The notes under the pieces: generated by a model
Databases searched by the model: none
What the model was told of the DNA's origin: nothing
Seen by the model: the letters and a program-made list of their open reading frames with translations, nothing else
Program-made: the position numbers and the translations under genes
Shown: positions 44,804 to 53,104 of the stretch, piece by piece
How the letters are laid out: each line of letters starts with the position of its first letter
Position numbering within the stretch: the first letter of the stretch is position 1
DNA from: Chitinophagaceae bacterium
GTDB lineage: Bacteria; Bacteroidota; Bacteroidia; Chitinophagales; Chitinophagaceae
Length of the DNA stretch: 64,000 bases
Assembly (NCBI GenBank): GCA_022843585.1
Contig: JALHNJ010000001.1
Span: forward strand, 806,001 to 870,000
Reading direction: 5' to 3'

Positions 44804-45013
44804 TTAATTGTTTGTTGCGTTCTTCACATCGTTAGCACTCTCTTCAATTTCTTTTTTTACATTGCTCTTTGCATCATTGAATTCACGAACGCCTTTGCCT
44901 AACCCACGCATCAGTTCAGGTATTTTGCGACCTCCGAATAACAATAAAACGATAACCAGGATGATGATGATCTCATTTGTTCCCAGCATGCCCAATAATA
45001 CAGGATATGTCAT
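44804..45013 (-). CDS. tatA: Sec-independent translocase protein TatA/TatE
   Basis: TatA forms the pore-like oligomer of twin-arginine export. The 69 residues have the family layout: a short N-terminus, one membrane helix ([20 protein letters not shown], ~12-31), the hinge [20 protein letters not shown] with the conserved Phe-Gly, an amphipathic helix, and a charged tail ([20 protein letters not shown]). The longer than usual N-terminus ([11 protein letters not shown]) is acceptable. No tatC is nearby. It appears to lead the transcript containing gatA and the transglycosylase. Confidence 0.93.
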   Translation of the reverse strand: MTYPVLLGMLGTNEIIIILVIVLLLFGGRKIPELMRGLGKGVREFNDAKSNVKKEIEESANDVKNATNN

Positions 45014-45031
45014 AGTCAGATAATTAGACGG

Positions 45032-45039
45032 TAAAGATA
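45032..45039 (-). promoter_or_regulatory. -7-like box (TATCTTTA) for tatA
   Basis: On the minus strand TATCTTTA differs from TAnnTTTG only at the last base. It lies 18 nt before the tatA ATG. Confidence 0.4.
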
Positions 45040-45092
45040 CTAAGTACTCAAAAACAAAGAAATATTTAATTGCTTGTATTTAGCTCAAAATA

Positions 45093-45121
45093 AAAAGCCC
45101 TGAGTTATTATCAGGGCTTTT
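45093..45121 (-). terminator. Terminator of rplS
   Basis: AAAAGCCCTGA pairs with TCAGGGCTTTT across seven bases. The minus-strand side continues as TTATTTTG. Confidence 0.88.
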
Positions 45122-45140
45122 CAAATATTTATGAGGAAAA

Positions 45141-45509
45141 TTACTTTGCAGCTTCTGCCACAGCCTGGCGTTTTTCACGGATTCTTGCACTCTTACCACT
45201 ACGCTTACGCTGATAGAACAATTTAGCCCGGCGAACATTACCAGTTTTGTTCATCACAATTGATTCCACATTTGGAGAGAAGAAAGGAAATACCCTTTCA
45301 ACGCCTATACCGTCAGATATCTTACGAACAGTGAAACTAGCGGTAGCACCATTTCCTTGCTTTTTGATCACATCGCCTTTAAAAGACTGAATCCTTTCTT
45401 TGCTACCTTCAATAATCTTGTAATTAACAGTAATATTGTCACCAGCTTTGAATTTTGGAAATTCTTTCTTTCCTGTAAGCTGCTCATGTACAAATGCGAT
45501 AGCGTTCAT
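45141..45509 (-). CDS. rplS: 50S ribosomal protein L19
   Basis: L19 sits at the 30S-50S interface. The 122-residue product from ATG 45509 (MNAIAFVHEQL) matches the family: KFKAGDNITVNYKIIEG, IQSFKGDVIKKQGNG, SFTVRKISDGIGVERVFPFFSP and VRRAKLFYQRKRSGKSARIRE. An open frame extends eight codons further to 45533. However, a TACCTTTG promoter box at 45531-45538 overlaps that extension, and the ATG at 45509 is the standard N-terminus. The short C-terminal tail (KRQAVAEAAK) is Ala/Lys-rich. It is monocistronic between two terminators. Confidence 0.96.
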   Translation of the reverse strand: MNAIAFVHEQLTGKKEFPKFKAGDNITVNYKIIEGSKERIQSFKGDVIKKQGNGATASFTVRKISDGIGVERVFPFFSPNVESIVMNKTGNVRRAKLFYQRKRSGKSARIREKRQAVAEAAK

Positions 45510-45530
45510 AAACCTGATTTTTAGGGACGG

Positions 45531-45538
45531 CAAAGGTA
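45531..45538 (-). promoter_or_regulatory. -7 box (TACCTTTG) for rplS
   Basis: Exact TAnnTTTG match on the minus strand, 21 nt before ATG 45509. It decides against the longer start. Confidence 0.6.
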
Positions 45539-45547
45539 AGGAAAAAC

Positions 45548-45582
45548 AGTTTAAAGTTTGAGGTTTAAGTTTAAAAGTTTCT
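45548..45582. repeat. AGTTTAA heptanucleotide array upstream of rplS
   Basis: AGTTTAA, AGTTTGA, GGTTTAA, AGTTTAA-like and AGTTTCT units occur at 6- to 8-nt steps. The array ends ten bases from the rplS -7 box. Confidence 0.5.
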
Positions 45583-45614
45583 TTCCTTCCTATATGCCGT
45601 TACTGAAATAATAA

Positions 45615-45637
45615 AAGGTTGCTGATAAAGCAACCTT
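45615..45637 (-). terminator. Terminator of rny
   Basis: AAGGTTGC and GCAACCTT pair across TGATAAA. On the minus strand TTATTATTT follows. Confidence 0.75.
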
Positions 45638-45666
45638 AAACTATTAATTATTAAACTCTTAATGGG

Positions 45667-47241
45667 TTATCTGGCCACATTCACCGTTCTTTTCTCCCTT
45701 ATAACCGTCACTTTTATCTGACCGGGGAAGGTCATTTCAGTCTGTATTTTCTGCGCTATTTCAAATGATAATCTTTCTGAATCCTGGTCCGATACACGGT
45801 CAGCTTCTACAATTACCCTTAACTCACGGCCCGCCTGTATAGCATATGCTTTTTCTACCCCCTCATAAGCCATAGCAAGATTTTCAAGGTCCTTGATACG
45901 CTGGATGTATTGCTGCATAATCTCTCTGCGGGCACCCGGCCTTGCACCACTGATTGCATCACAAGCCTGGATAATCGGAGAGATCACATATTGCATTTCC
46001 ATCTCATCGTGGTGAGCTCCAATTGCATTTACTACAGCAGGATTTTCTCCATATTTTTCAGCCAGTTTAGCACCTAGTGGTGCATGGCTCAATTCACTTT
46101 CTTCATCCGGCACTTTACCAATATCATGTAACAATCCGGCTCTTTTCGCCAGCTTCACCATGCTTTGGTTCATGCCTAATTCAGCCGCCATGGTTGCACA
46201 GAGATTGGCAGTTTCCCGGCTATGCATTAACAGGTTTTGTCCATAAGAAGAACGGAAACGCATCCGGCCTACCATTCTTACCAGTTCTTTATGCAAACCA
46301 TGTATGCCTAGTTCAATAACTGTCCTTTCACCAATTTCCATTACCTGCTCTTCAATCTGCTTCTTGGTTTTTTCTACTACTTCTTCAATTCTTGCGGGGT
46401 GAATACGTCCATCGGTTACTAATCTCTGTAAACTGAGGCGGGCAATTTCACGGCGGAGCGGATCGAAAGAAGATAAAAGAATAGCCTCAGGAGTATCATC
46501 TACAATCAGGTCAACACCCGTGGCAGCTTCAATAGCCCTGATGTTACGACCTTCTCTACCGATGATCTGTCCTTTTATTTCATCACTTTCAAGGTTGAAA
46601 ACAGTGATGGAGTTTTCAATTGCTTGTTCGGCAGCCGTACGTTGTATAGTTTGGATGATGATCTTCCGGGCTTCTTTATTAGCCTTTTGCTTGGCATCAT
46701 CTATGATTTCTTGTTGAATTCCTACTGCTTGTGTATGAGCCTCGTTCTTCAAGCTTTCTATCAATTGGGCTTTTGCATCCTCGGCAGTAAGGTTGGAAAT
46801 TTTTTCCAGGCGGCGGATATGTTCTTCCTGGTGTTTCTCAAGCTCTGTTCTTTTGATATTCACCAGCTCTATCTGCCTGTTAAGGTTGTCCTTGATAGTG
46901 TCGTTGTCCTTTATTTGCTTATCCAAACTGGCTTCCTTTTGGGTAATGGCCTGTTCTTTCTGGCGGACACGGTTTTCGGCATCGTTCATTTTCCGATTCC
47001 GTTCATTTACCTCTTTTTCATGAACAGATTTTAACTGTACGAAGCGTTCCTTTGCTTCCAGTTCTTTTTCTTTACGGATCGTTTCAGCTCTAAGCTCCGC
47101 TTCTTTGAGAATTGTTTGTGATTGAAGTTCAGCTTCTTCTAATTTCCTAGTTGTGTTCTTGGCAAAAATGAGCTTACCCAGTACAAGCCCTATAATAAGG
47201 GCGGCTGCACCGATGATGATGGAAAGTATATTCGGGTCCAT
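45667..47241 (-). CDS. rny: Ribonuclease Y
   Basis: RNase Y is a membrane-anchored endoribonuclease that starts mRNA decay. The 524 residues show an N-terminal membrane helix (~6-26, [18 protein letters not shown]) and a long coiled coil (~30-190). The KH domain has [21 protein letters not shown] (~221-241). The HD domain has [18 protein letters not shown] (~367-384) and [10 protein letters not shown]. The C-terminus ends [29 protein letters not shown] box and a leader hairpin precede it. It follows zapA on the same strand after a 172-bp gap. Confidence 0.95.
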   Translation of the reverse strand: MDPNILSIIIGAAALIIGLVLGKLIFAKNTTRKLEEAELQSQTILKEAELRAETIRKEKELEAKERFVQLKSVHEKEVNERNRKMNDAENRVRQKEQAITQKEASLDKQIKDNDTIKDNLNRQIELVNIKRTELEKHQEEHIRRLEKISNLTAEDAKAQLIESLKNEAHTQAVGIQQEIIDDAKQKANKEARKIIIQTIQRTAAEQAIENSITVFNLESDEIKGQIIGREGRNIRAIEAATGVDLIVDDTPEAILLSSFDPLRREIARLSLQRLVTDGRIHPARIEEVVEKTKKQIEEQVMEIGERTVIELGIHGLHKELVRMVGRMRFRSSYGQNLLMHSRETANLCATMAAELGMNQSMVKLAKRAGLLHDIGKVPDEESELSHAPLGAKLAEKYGENPAVVNAIGAHHDEMEMQYVISPIIQACDAISGARPGARREIMQQYIQRIKDLENLAMAYEGVEKAYAIQAGRELRVIVEADRVSDQDSERLSFEIAQKIQTEMTFPGQIKVTVIREKRTVNVAR

Positions 47242-47284
47242 GAATGTGTTTGTTTAATTGTGGCACAATGCTTTGATTTAATAG

Positions 47285-47323
47285 AAACTTCATATTATAG
47301 AAGTTTTGTAGTTGGCGAAGATA
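47285..47323 (-). promoter_or_regulatory. rny promoter (TATCTTCG) and leader hairpin
   Basis: On the minus strand TATCTTCG occupies 47316-47323. About ten bases later AAACTTC and GAAGTTT (47285-47306) form a 7-bp stem with an 8-nt loop near the expected transcript start. Confidence 0.45.
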
Positions 47324-47413
47324 CAAAACGGCGACTAATCCCCGAAGGGTTGAGTATTTTGATTTTCAGCGATTTTGAGCTGTTTATGATTAAATGAGAT
47401 AATTGTCTGTTCC

Positions 47414-47695
47414 TTACTGTCCATCTAGTAGTTTTTCGATGGCATTCAGCTGATCAGACATATTTTCTTTCTCAATACCCGCTGCTGCGCCACTGTGTTG
47501 TTCGGTAGCAAACCAGATTAGCACCATGGCAATATAATCCTGCATATCCTTTCCGGCAAAGATGGTTTTAAACTCAATTATCTTGTCATTGATGGTCTTT
47601 AGGGTTTTTCGAACCACCTCCTCATCGGAAGGATTGATCTTGATCCGGTAATTTCTATCGCCTATTACGGCCGAGATGGCAATTAATTCACTCAT
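47414..47695 (-). CDS. zapA: Cell division protein ZapA
   Basis: ZapA promotes FtsZ bundling at the division ring. The 93 residues have the N-terminal beta-alpha head (IAISAVIGDRNYRIKINPSDEEVVRKTLKTIN) and a C-terminal helix predicted to form the dimeric/tetrameric coiled coil (SDQLNAIEKLLDGQ), in keeping with family size. The middle includes the usual FAGKDMQDYIAMVLIWFATE. It lies between the coiled-coil gene downstream of pheT and rny. No 6S RNA-like structure is evident in the following 172 bp. Confidence 0.85.
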   Translation of the reverse strand: MSELIAISAVIGDRNYRIKINPSDEEVVRKTLKTINDKIIEFKTIFAGKDMQDYIAMVLIWFATEQHSGAAAGIEKENMSDQLNAIEKLLDGQ

Positions 47696-47818
47696 AATGT
47701 TTGAATTTTCAAAATCAATTTACTACATTAGATACCCATTAAAAAACAATCTGTTCCGCTGAAAGCTACATTGGTTAAGGTCCACCGGGTGAAACAAAAC
47801 TAACTAAACGTTTAAGTC

Positions 47819-48073
47819 ATGTTTGCCAAAATTAAGTCGCCTGTTTTCATTGACGCCTTTCAATTGGAATTGTCAGGTCCCAAAGGTAATTGTCTTCGAG
47901 GTGTTTTAAAAGACGATAAAGGAAGCATTTGCAGCACAATTGAAAAGGATATTGCAGCAGATAAAGAACAATTGACATGGACTGGTTTAAGTGAACTTCC
48001 GTATGGCCGGTACACATTGGAACTTTCACAAGGCGAAGACGAAATGAAGTTGAATCTTGTAAAAAGAGTGTAA
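47819..48073 (+). CDS. Hypothetical protein, 84 residues, on the opposite strand to its neighbours
   Basis: The product starts MFAKIKSPVFIDAFQLELSG and ends TGLSELPYGRYTLELSQGED followed by a basic tail. It has an alternating polar/hydrophobic pattern suggesting an all-beta domain, with two Cys and no signal peptide. The Gly-Arg-Tyr-Thr-Leu-Glu-Leu phrase resembles the last strands of immunoglobulin-like folds. I do not recognise the family. It lies alone between minus-strand zapA and the coiled-coil gene, ending one base before the latter's stop. Codon pattern and strand independence make it more likely real than an antisense shadow. Confidence 0.6.
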   Translation: MFAKIKSPVFIDAFQLELSGPKGNCLRGVLKDDKGSICSTIEKDIAADKEQLTWTGLSELPYGRYTLELSQGEDEMKLNLVKRV

Positions 48074-48074
48074 T

Positions 48075-48362
48075 TTATTTGCCCAACATGGCAATACAGC
48101 GGTCTATTTCTTTTACGTATGTATTGATCCTCTTTTCAAATTCCTTTTTATCAACCTCACCCATTTCACCTGCATTTAATTTCAAAATACTTACTTGCTG
48201 TTTTAATTCATCTGCACTTTTTTGTTGCGCAAGATTTTTTTGTTGCAGCAACTCTATTTCTTCTTTAAGCCTGGTGTTCTCTTTTTGTACAGCAACATGT
48301 TGCTTCAATAGTTGCTGAAGCTTATCCTGTATTCTTTTTAATTGTTGCTCTGCTGTACTCAT
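48075..48362 (-). CDS. Coiled-coil protein downstream of pheT
   Basis: This 95-residue, almost entirely helical protein has heptad-patterned Leu/Gln/Lys stretches (LKRIQDKLQQLLKQHVAVQK, IELLQQKNLAQQKSADELKQ) and a short C-terminal helix (INTYVKEIDRCIAMLGK). It begins 7 bp after pheT and is followed by zapA, an arrangement I associate with Bacteroidota. It resembles small ZapB-like or septum-linked coiled coils, so a role with ZapA is plausible but inferred from position and shape only. Confidence 0.7.
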   Translation of the reverse strand: MSTAEQQLKRIQDKLQQLLKQHVAVQKENTRLKEEIELLQQKNLAQQKSADELKQQVSILKLNAGEMGEVDKKEFEKRINTYVKEIDRCIAMLGK

Positions 48363-48369
48363 ACTAAAA

Positions 48370-50796
48370 TTATTTTCTGATCTCTGCTTGTAAGTCAGTT
48401 TCCAGTGTCGCCATAATTTTATTCATCCAACTATCAATCTCTTTATCCGTCAAAGTTTTTTCATCATCTAAAAAAGTAAAATTAACGGCTACCGATTTTT
48501 TAGCCGCCCCTAGTTTTTCGCTTTCAAAAATATCAAACAGTTTGATGTCTGTAAGTTTGTTTAGTTTTATTTTTTGTACCGTTTGCTGCACTTGCTCCCA
48601 GGCCAGATCTTTTGAAACGATCATTGCTAAATCCCTTTGTACAGAGGGGAATTTAGGCAATTCTTTTATTTTATTGGCTTGTATTGTGGCTGATTGAGAC
48701 AATGTAGCCCAATTAAGCCCGGCAAAAAACACAGTTTGTTTAATGCCGAATTTGTCGAGTATATTTTTCTTAACTTCTCCTGCACCGGCGATGATCTCGC
48801 CATTTAGTTTGTAAACGATATGATTATCCAGCTTAGGTACCACCAATCTTTCAATTGACGATGGATGAATACCCAATGACCTTAAAATAGCATCAATAGT
48901 TCCTTTCAATAAATAGAAATCAGAAGAACTGCCTTTTTCTTTCCAGCTATCTTCTGTTTTATTCCCGGTGATAACGATACAAAGTTTTTCTGCTTCTGCA
49001 TACTCACCGGAACCAGAAGTGCTGTATGCTTTGCCAAATTCAAAAAGACGAAGTGAATTATTTTTATGATTTAGATTATGTGCAACAGCTTGCAAAGAAG
49101 TTTCAAAAAGTGAATTGCGTAAAATATTTAACTCAGCACTCAGGCTGTTCATCATTTTCACCATTGTTTGCAATTCTTCTTCTGAAAACCAGGCAGCATT
49201 TACAATGGAGTTGGTCATCATTTCATTGAAGCCTTGCCCTACTAAATAGTTAGCGGCTTTTTCCCTATATACTTCGGTAGCATAGTTTTCTTCTACGGAT
49301 GGAGTAATAGTGATTGCATCGGGAATTTGCACATTATCCAACCCATCGATCCGCAGAATTTCTTCTACCAGGTCAGCAGAAAGACTAATATCGGGTTTAT
49401 GAAAAGGAACAGCCACCCGTAATTCATCAATTCCTTCTTTGAGTGTTTCAAAACCAAGGCTGTTCAAAATATTCTTTACAGCATCCGGGTGATAATTTTT
49501 GCCACTCAATCTTTTCAGGAAATGATATTTAATAGCAACTTCTGTTTTATGTCTTGGGTCTGGATATACATCTACTATCTCAGAAGCAATTTGTCCGCCG
49601 CAAATTTCTTTAATGAGATTTGCTGCTCTCTTCAACACATTGACCGTTGCAGAAATATCAGTGCCTTTTTCAAAACGGCTGGCTGCATCTGTTCTTAATC
49701 CATGACGGAAAGAAGTTTTGCGCAACGTAATGCCATCAAAAAATGCACTTTCCAGAAAAATGTTTTTAGTGCTATCCGTTACACCACTATGTACGCCTCC
49801 AAAAACTCCGGCAATACACATTCCTGCTGTTGCATCACAAATCATCAGATCATCAGCTGATAGTTTTCTTTCTTTTTCATCCAGTGTAATAAAGGGAGTG
49901 CCTTCCGGCAGATTTTTTACTATTATTTTTTTACCGCCGATCTTGTCTGCATCAAAAGCATGTAACGGTTGCCCGGTTTCATGCTGAATGTAATTAGTAA
50001 TGTCAACGATATTATTAATGGGGCGTAAGCCGATGGCTTTTAATTTTTGTTGTAACCATTTTGGCGACTCAGCAATGGTTACATTGGCAATGCTGACACC
50101 TGAATATCGGGGACAAGCAGTTATATTCTCCACTTTCACCTCAATAGGAAGAGAAGTGTTATCTACTTTAAAACCATTACCATTTGGCAGTTTAGGTCTG
50201 GCATCTTTTTTATCGTGGTGATTGAGATAAGCACAAACATCTCTTGCTACTCCCCAATGGCTCATTGCGTCCATACGATTGGGCGTAAGACCTATCTCAT
50301 AAATAATATCGTTATATGGTTGAAAATAATCAACGGCCAATTTTCCTACAGGTGTATCGGCTGGTAATACCATAATGCCGGCATGCGATGTTCCTAAACC
50401 GATCTCGTCTTCTGCACAGATCATTCCATAGCTTTCTACACTGCGGATTTTTGCTACTTTCATAGTAAGTGGCTCGCCAGTACTGGGGTAAATGGTAGTG
50501 CCAACGGTTGCTACCACTACTTTTTGTCCCGCTGTCACATTAGGTGCGCCGCAAACAATTTGCAAAGGCTCTGTTCCTCCCACATTTACTTTCGTCAATG
50601 TAAGTTTATCGGCATTAGGATGTTTTTCGGTGCTTAGCACTTCACCAATTATCAGTCCTTTTAATCCGCCTTTTACTTCTTCATAGTTATGCATGCTTTC
50701 TACTTCCAAACCGATGGAAGTAAGAATGCGGCTTAATCTTTCAGGGTCAACAGTTACAGGGAGATATTCACTGAGCCATTTGTAGGAAATCGTCAT
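48370..50796 (-). CDS. pheT: Phenylalanine-tRNA ligase subunit beta
   Basis: The beta chain pairs with PheS to charge tRNA(Phe). The 808-residue product starts at ATG 50796 (MTISYKWLSEYLPV). A longer frame to 50922 is rejected because the TATCTTCG box lies inside it. Domains in order: EMAP-type tRNA binding (LIIGEVLSTEKHPNADKLTL), the B3/B4 editing region, B5 (HKTEVAIKYHFLKRLSG), a catalytic-like core (ASRFEKGTDIS), and the C-terminal ferredoxin-fold anticodon-binding domain (FPSVQRDLAMIVSKDLAWEQV to AEIRK). pheS is not in the window. Confidence 0.95.
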   Translation of the reverse strand: MTISYKWLSEYLPVTVDPERLSRILTSIGLEVESMHNYEEVKGGLKGLIIGEVLSTEKHPNADKLTLTKVNVGGTEPLQIVCGAPNVTAGQKVVVATVGTTIYPSTGEPLTMKVAKIRSVESYGMICAEDEIGLGTSHAGIMVLPADTPVGKLAVDYFQPYNDIIYEIGLTPNRMDAMSHWGVARDVCAYLNHHDKKDARPKLPNGNGFKVDNTSLPIEVKVENITACPRYSGVSIANVTIAESPKWLQQKLKAIGLRPINNIVDITNYIQHETGQPLHAFDADKIGGKKIIVKNLPEGTPFITLDEKERKLSADDLMICDATAGMCIAGVFGGVHSGVTDSTKNIFLESAFFDGITLRKTSFRHGLRTDAASRFEKGTDISATVNVLKRAANLIKEICGGQIASEIVDVYPDPRHKTEVAIKYHFLKRLSGKNYHPDAVKNILNSLGFETLKEGIDELRVAVPFHKPDISLSADLVEEILRIDGLDNVQIPDAITITPSVEENYATEVYREKAANYLVGQGFNEMMTNSIVNAAWFSEEELQTMVKMMNSLSAELNILRNSLFETSLQAVAHNLNHKNNSLRLFEFGKAYSTSGSGEYAEAEKLCIVITGNKTEDSWKEKGSSSDFYLLKGTIDAILRSLGIHPSSIERLVVPKLDNHIVYKLNGEIIAGAGEVKKNILDKFGIKQTVFFAGLNWATLSQSATIQANKIKELPKFPSVQRDLAMIVSKDLAWEQVQQTVQKIKLNKLTDIKLFDIFESEKLGAAKKSVAVNFTFLDDEKTLTDKEIDSWMNKIMATLETDLQAEIRK

Positions 50797-50822
50797 GTCC
50801 GGTATCGTCTTTTTATTGCCTG

Positions 50823-50830
50823 CGAAGATA
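50823..50830 (-). promoter_or_regulatory. -7 box (TATCTTCG) for pheT
   Basis: On the minus strand TATCTTCG lies 26 nt before the ATG at 50796. It argues for the shorter pheT start. Confidence 0.5.
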
Positions 50831-50944
50831 AAGGAAAGGTGACAAGTACTGCTTACATAGATAACTGGCTGCTGTTTCCCTGAGCTTAAAAATAACTCCT
50901 TACTTTTACGGCCGAACCACAATCAAAAATTATAAATTGACTTT

Positions 50945-51766
50945 ATGGCTTATAATCTTTTAAAAGGAAAACGAGGAATTATTACTGGTGCATTAGACGA
51001 AAATTCTATAGCCTGGAAAGTGGCTGAAAAAGCACACGAAGAAGGAGCGACTTTTGTGTTGACAAATGCTCCTATTGCCATGCGGATGGGAGAGATCAAT
51101 AAGCTGGCAGAGAAAACCAATTCGCAAATTATTCCGGCAGATGCTACCAGTGTGGATGAGTTGACGACTTTGTTTACTCAATCGCAGGAAGTGTTGGGTG
51201 GGAAGATCGATTTTGTTTTGCATTCAATTGGCATGAGTGTAAACATCCGGAAAAAGATACCTTATACCGAATCCAATTATGATTATTTCATGAAAGGGAT
51301 CGATGTCTCTGCAATGTCATTTCATAAAATGCTGGCAGTTGCCAAAAAATTAGATGCGATAAGCGAATGGGGAAGTGTAGTAGCATTGACTTATATGGCG
51401 GCGCAACGTACCTATCCATTCTATACCGATATGGCGGATATTAAAGCTATGCTGGAATCAATAGCCCGGAGCTTTGGTTATCATTATGGAGTGGATAAAA
51501 AAGTTCGTATCAATACTGTTTCTCAATCGCCAACAAAAACCACGGCAGGTACAGGTATAAAAGGCTTCGGCGATTTCTTCGACTTTGCTGAATCAATTGC
51601 TCCATTAGGAAATGCCAGTGCTGAGGATTGTGCTAACTATTGTATTACACTTTTCTCTGATTTAACAAGAATGGTAACGATGCAGAATTTATTCCATGAC
51701 GGCGGATATTCTTCTACCGGTGTGAGTAATGAGGTGATGGCGAAGTTGGGTGTGGAACAAGGATAG
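50945..51766 (+). CDS. fabI: Enoyl-[acyl-carrier-protein] reductase, FabI type
   Basis: FabI reduces the trans-2-enoyl-ACP in each cycle of fatty acid elongation. The 273 residues have the divergent short-chain dehydrogenase features: GIITGALDENSIAWKVAEKAH (Gly-rich cofactor loop, ~11-31), FVLHSIGMSVNIRKK and the catalytic Tyr-(x)6-Lys-type pair in YMAAQRTYPFYTDMADIKAMLE. NTVSQSPTKTTAGTGIKGF follows. The last sense codons run into an AGTCNNN heptad array, the first unit of which supplies the TAG stop. A TACTTTTA box at 50901-50908 may be its promoter. The end is marked by a bidirectional terminator at 51.9 kb. Confidence 0.93.
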   Translation: MAYNLLKGKRGIITGALDENSIAWKVAEKAHEEGATFVLTNAPIAMRMGEINKLAEKTNSQIIPADATSVDELTTLFTQSQEVLGGKIDFVLHSIGMSVNIRKKIPYTESNYDYFMKGIDVSAMSFHKMLAVAKKLDAISEWGSVVALTYMAAQRTYPFYTDMADIKAMLESIARSFGYHYGVDKKVRINTVSQSPTKTTAGTGIKGFGDFFDFAESIAPLGNASAEDCANYCITLFSDLTRMVTMQNLFHDGGYSSTGVSNEVMAKLGVEQG

Positions 51767-51799
51767 TCTGGAGTCGTGAGTCATTAGTCGGGAGTATGG
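51765..51799 (+). repeat. AGTCNNN heptanucleotide array at the fabI stop codon
   Basis: Five units: AGTCTGG, AGTCGTG, AGTCATT, AGTCGGG, AGTATGG. The first unit overlaps the TAG stop of fabI at 51764-51766. Confidence 0.75.
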
Positions 51800-51834
51800 T
51801 CGTTGTGATTTGTTGAGTGGTGAACAGAACGATG

Positions 51835-51850
51835 AAGAGTGCGACGCAAC
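51835..51850 (-). repeat. 16-bp element GTTGCGTCGCACTCTT, copy 2
   Basis: The minus strand is identical to 26644-26659. It lies 36 bp from the AGTCNNN array. Confidence 0.6.
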
Positions 51851-51887
51851 TGGGTTGATTAGTAGTAATGCAGCCGGGTAAATAATT

Positions 51888-51922
51888 AAAAAAGCCTCCA
51901 ATTACGGAGGCTTTCAATTTTA
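51888..51922. terminator. Bidirectional terminator between fabI and the DUF2795 gene
   Basis: AAAGCCTCC (51891-51899) pairs with GGAGGCTTT (51906-51914). T-rich tails are found on both sides. Confidence 0.88.
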
Positions 51923-51956
51923 TACGTCTCGTAGCTCGAAACTAGCAGCTTTCCTC

Positions 51957-52178
51957 TTAATATTCATCTTCATTAAACAGAAAATCATCCGTAGTCGGAT
52001 AGTCAGGCCAGATGTCTTCGATGGTTTCGTACACATCGCCTTCATCTTCCAGTTCCTGCAGGTTTTCCACCACTTCCAGCGGTGCCCCGGAACGGATAGA
52101 ATAATCGATCAGCTCATCTTTGGTGGCTGGCCAGGGTGCATCTTCAAGGTAGGAAGCAAGTTCTAAAGTCCAAAACAT
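51957..52178 (-). CDS. DUF2795 domain-containing small protein
   Basis: The 73 residues match DUF2795: FWTLELASYLEDAPWPATKD, then ELIDYSIRSGAPLEVVENLQ and a Glu/Asp-rich end (YETIEDIWPDYPTTDDFLFNEDEY). The family is found widely in bacteria with a conserved LEDAPWPATKDEL motif and is of unknown function. The strongly acidic C-terminal half and lack of signal suggest a cytoplasmic protein-protein adaptor, which is an inference. It is monocistronic and shares its terminator with fabI. Confidence 0.88.
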   Translation of the reverse strand: MFWTLELASYLEDAPWPATKDELIDYSIRSGAPLEVVENLQELEDEGDVYETIEDIWPDYPTTDDFLFNEDEY

Positions 52179-52391
52179 CTGCTAGGGTTTAAAGTAATTT
52201 TGAATAAGGTTTTCAGGGTTAAAAGACCCGTAATTTTCCGCAAATGTAGTTGTATTACTGAATTTACCAAATCCTTATTGTTCACGGGTTTTGGTATACG
52301 TTTCTTAAAAGTTCGTGACAACCTGATTTGTTGTTTTTGATTATGGGTCTCTTTTACTGATATTTGATTTTCTAAACCCCCTTTTGGCTGC

Positions 52392-53042
52392 ATGATAACA
52401 GGAAAAAATATTCATAAACGGTACGGGACGGTTGAAGTATTGAAAGGAGTGGATATAGCCATAGAAAAGGGTGGAATAGTATCTATTGTTGGGCCTTCGG
52501 GTTCGGGCAAGAGTACTTTGCTGCATATTTTGGGTACATTGGACAAAGCCGATAGGGGTGAAGTGAGTATGAATAATACAGTTACCAGTTCTTTATCGGC
52601 TAAAAAAATGGCGGCTTTCCGCAACAAGCATATTGGTTTTGTTTTTCAGTTTCATCACTTGCTACCGGAGTTTACAGCTTTGGAAAATGTTAGCATTCCG
52701 GGTTGGCTGGCTGGCAGAAAAAAAGCCGAAGTAAAAGAAAGAGCGGAAGAATTATTGAAAATGCTGGGACTTTCCCATCGCATGGATAATAAACCGAACC
52801 AGATGAGTGGCGGCGAACAGCAACGGGTAGCTGTTGCAAGAGCATTGATCAACAATCCTGATATTGTAATGGCGGATGAGCCCACGGGAAATTTGGATTC
52901 CGCCAATGCAAATGAGCTGCACCAATTATTTTTTGACCTGCGGAAAAAATTCAATCAAACTTTTTTGATCGTAACGCATAATGAAGAGTTGGCGAAGCTT
53001 AGTGACAGGGTTTTGTATATGAAGGATGGGAAGATTGTTTAG
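52392..53042 (+). CDS. LolD-type ABC transporter ATP-binding protein
   Basis: This 216-residue single-domain ATPase has Walker [17 protein letters not shown] (~34-49), Q-loop FVFQFHHLLPEFTALENV, signature MSGGEQQRVAVARALI (~138-153), Walker [17 protein letters not shown] (~158-173) and a His switch in TFLIVTHNEELA. The EFTALENV and EPTGNLD phrases place it in the MacB/LolD/FtsE group, which pair with FtsX-like permeases. A LolC/E-like permease is encoded near 3.5 kb, and a second LolD-like ATPase lies at 53.8-54.5 kb. Which pairs with which is unknown. Confidence 0.9.
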   Translation: MITGKNIHKRYGTVEVLKGVDIAIEKGGIVSIVGPSGSGKSTLLHILGTLDKADRGEVSMNNTVTSSLSAKKMAAFRNKHIGFVFQFHHLLPEFTALENVSIPGWLAGRKKAEVKERAEELLKMLGLSHRMDNKPNQMSGGEQQRVAVARALINNPDIVMADEPTGNLDSANANELHQLFFDLRKKFNQTFLIVTHNEELAKLSDRVLYMKDGKIV

Positions 53043-53064
53043 AAAGGCGTCTAGCCAATAGCGG

Positions 53065-53104
53065 AGAATTAGCTAATCATCAAATTTTCAAATCATCTAA
53101 TCAT
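53065..53104. repeat. Octanucleotide array (CTAATCAT/CAAATTTT) at the 3' end of the adenosyltransferase gene
   Basis: CTAATCAT, CAAATTTT, CAAATCAT, CTAATCAT follow head to tail at 53073-53104. The last unit overlaps the stop codon at 53101-53103. Confidence 0.65.

Noticed and set aside
45510-45533. N-terminal extension of L19
   Set aside because: The extension overlaps a TACCTTTG promoter box, and the family normally begins at the internal Met.
47242-47413. 6S RNA between zapA and rny
   Set aside because: The gap shows only an rny promoter and a 7-bp leader stem, with no long interrupted hairpin or terminator.
50797-50922. 42-residue N-terminal extension of PheT
   Set aside because: A TATCTTCG box lies inside it and the conserved protein starts at MTISYKWLSEYL.
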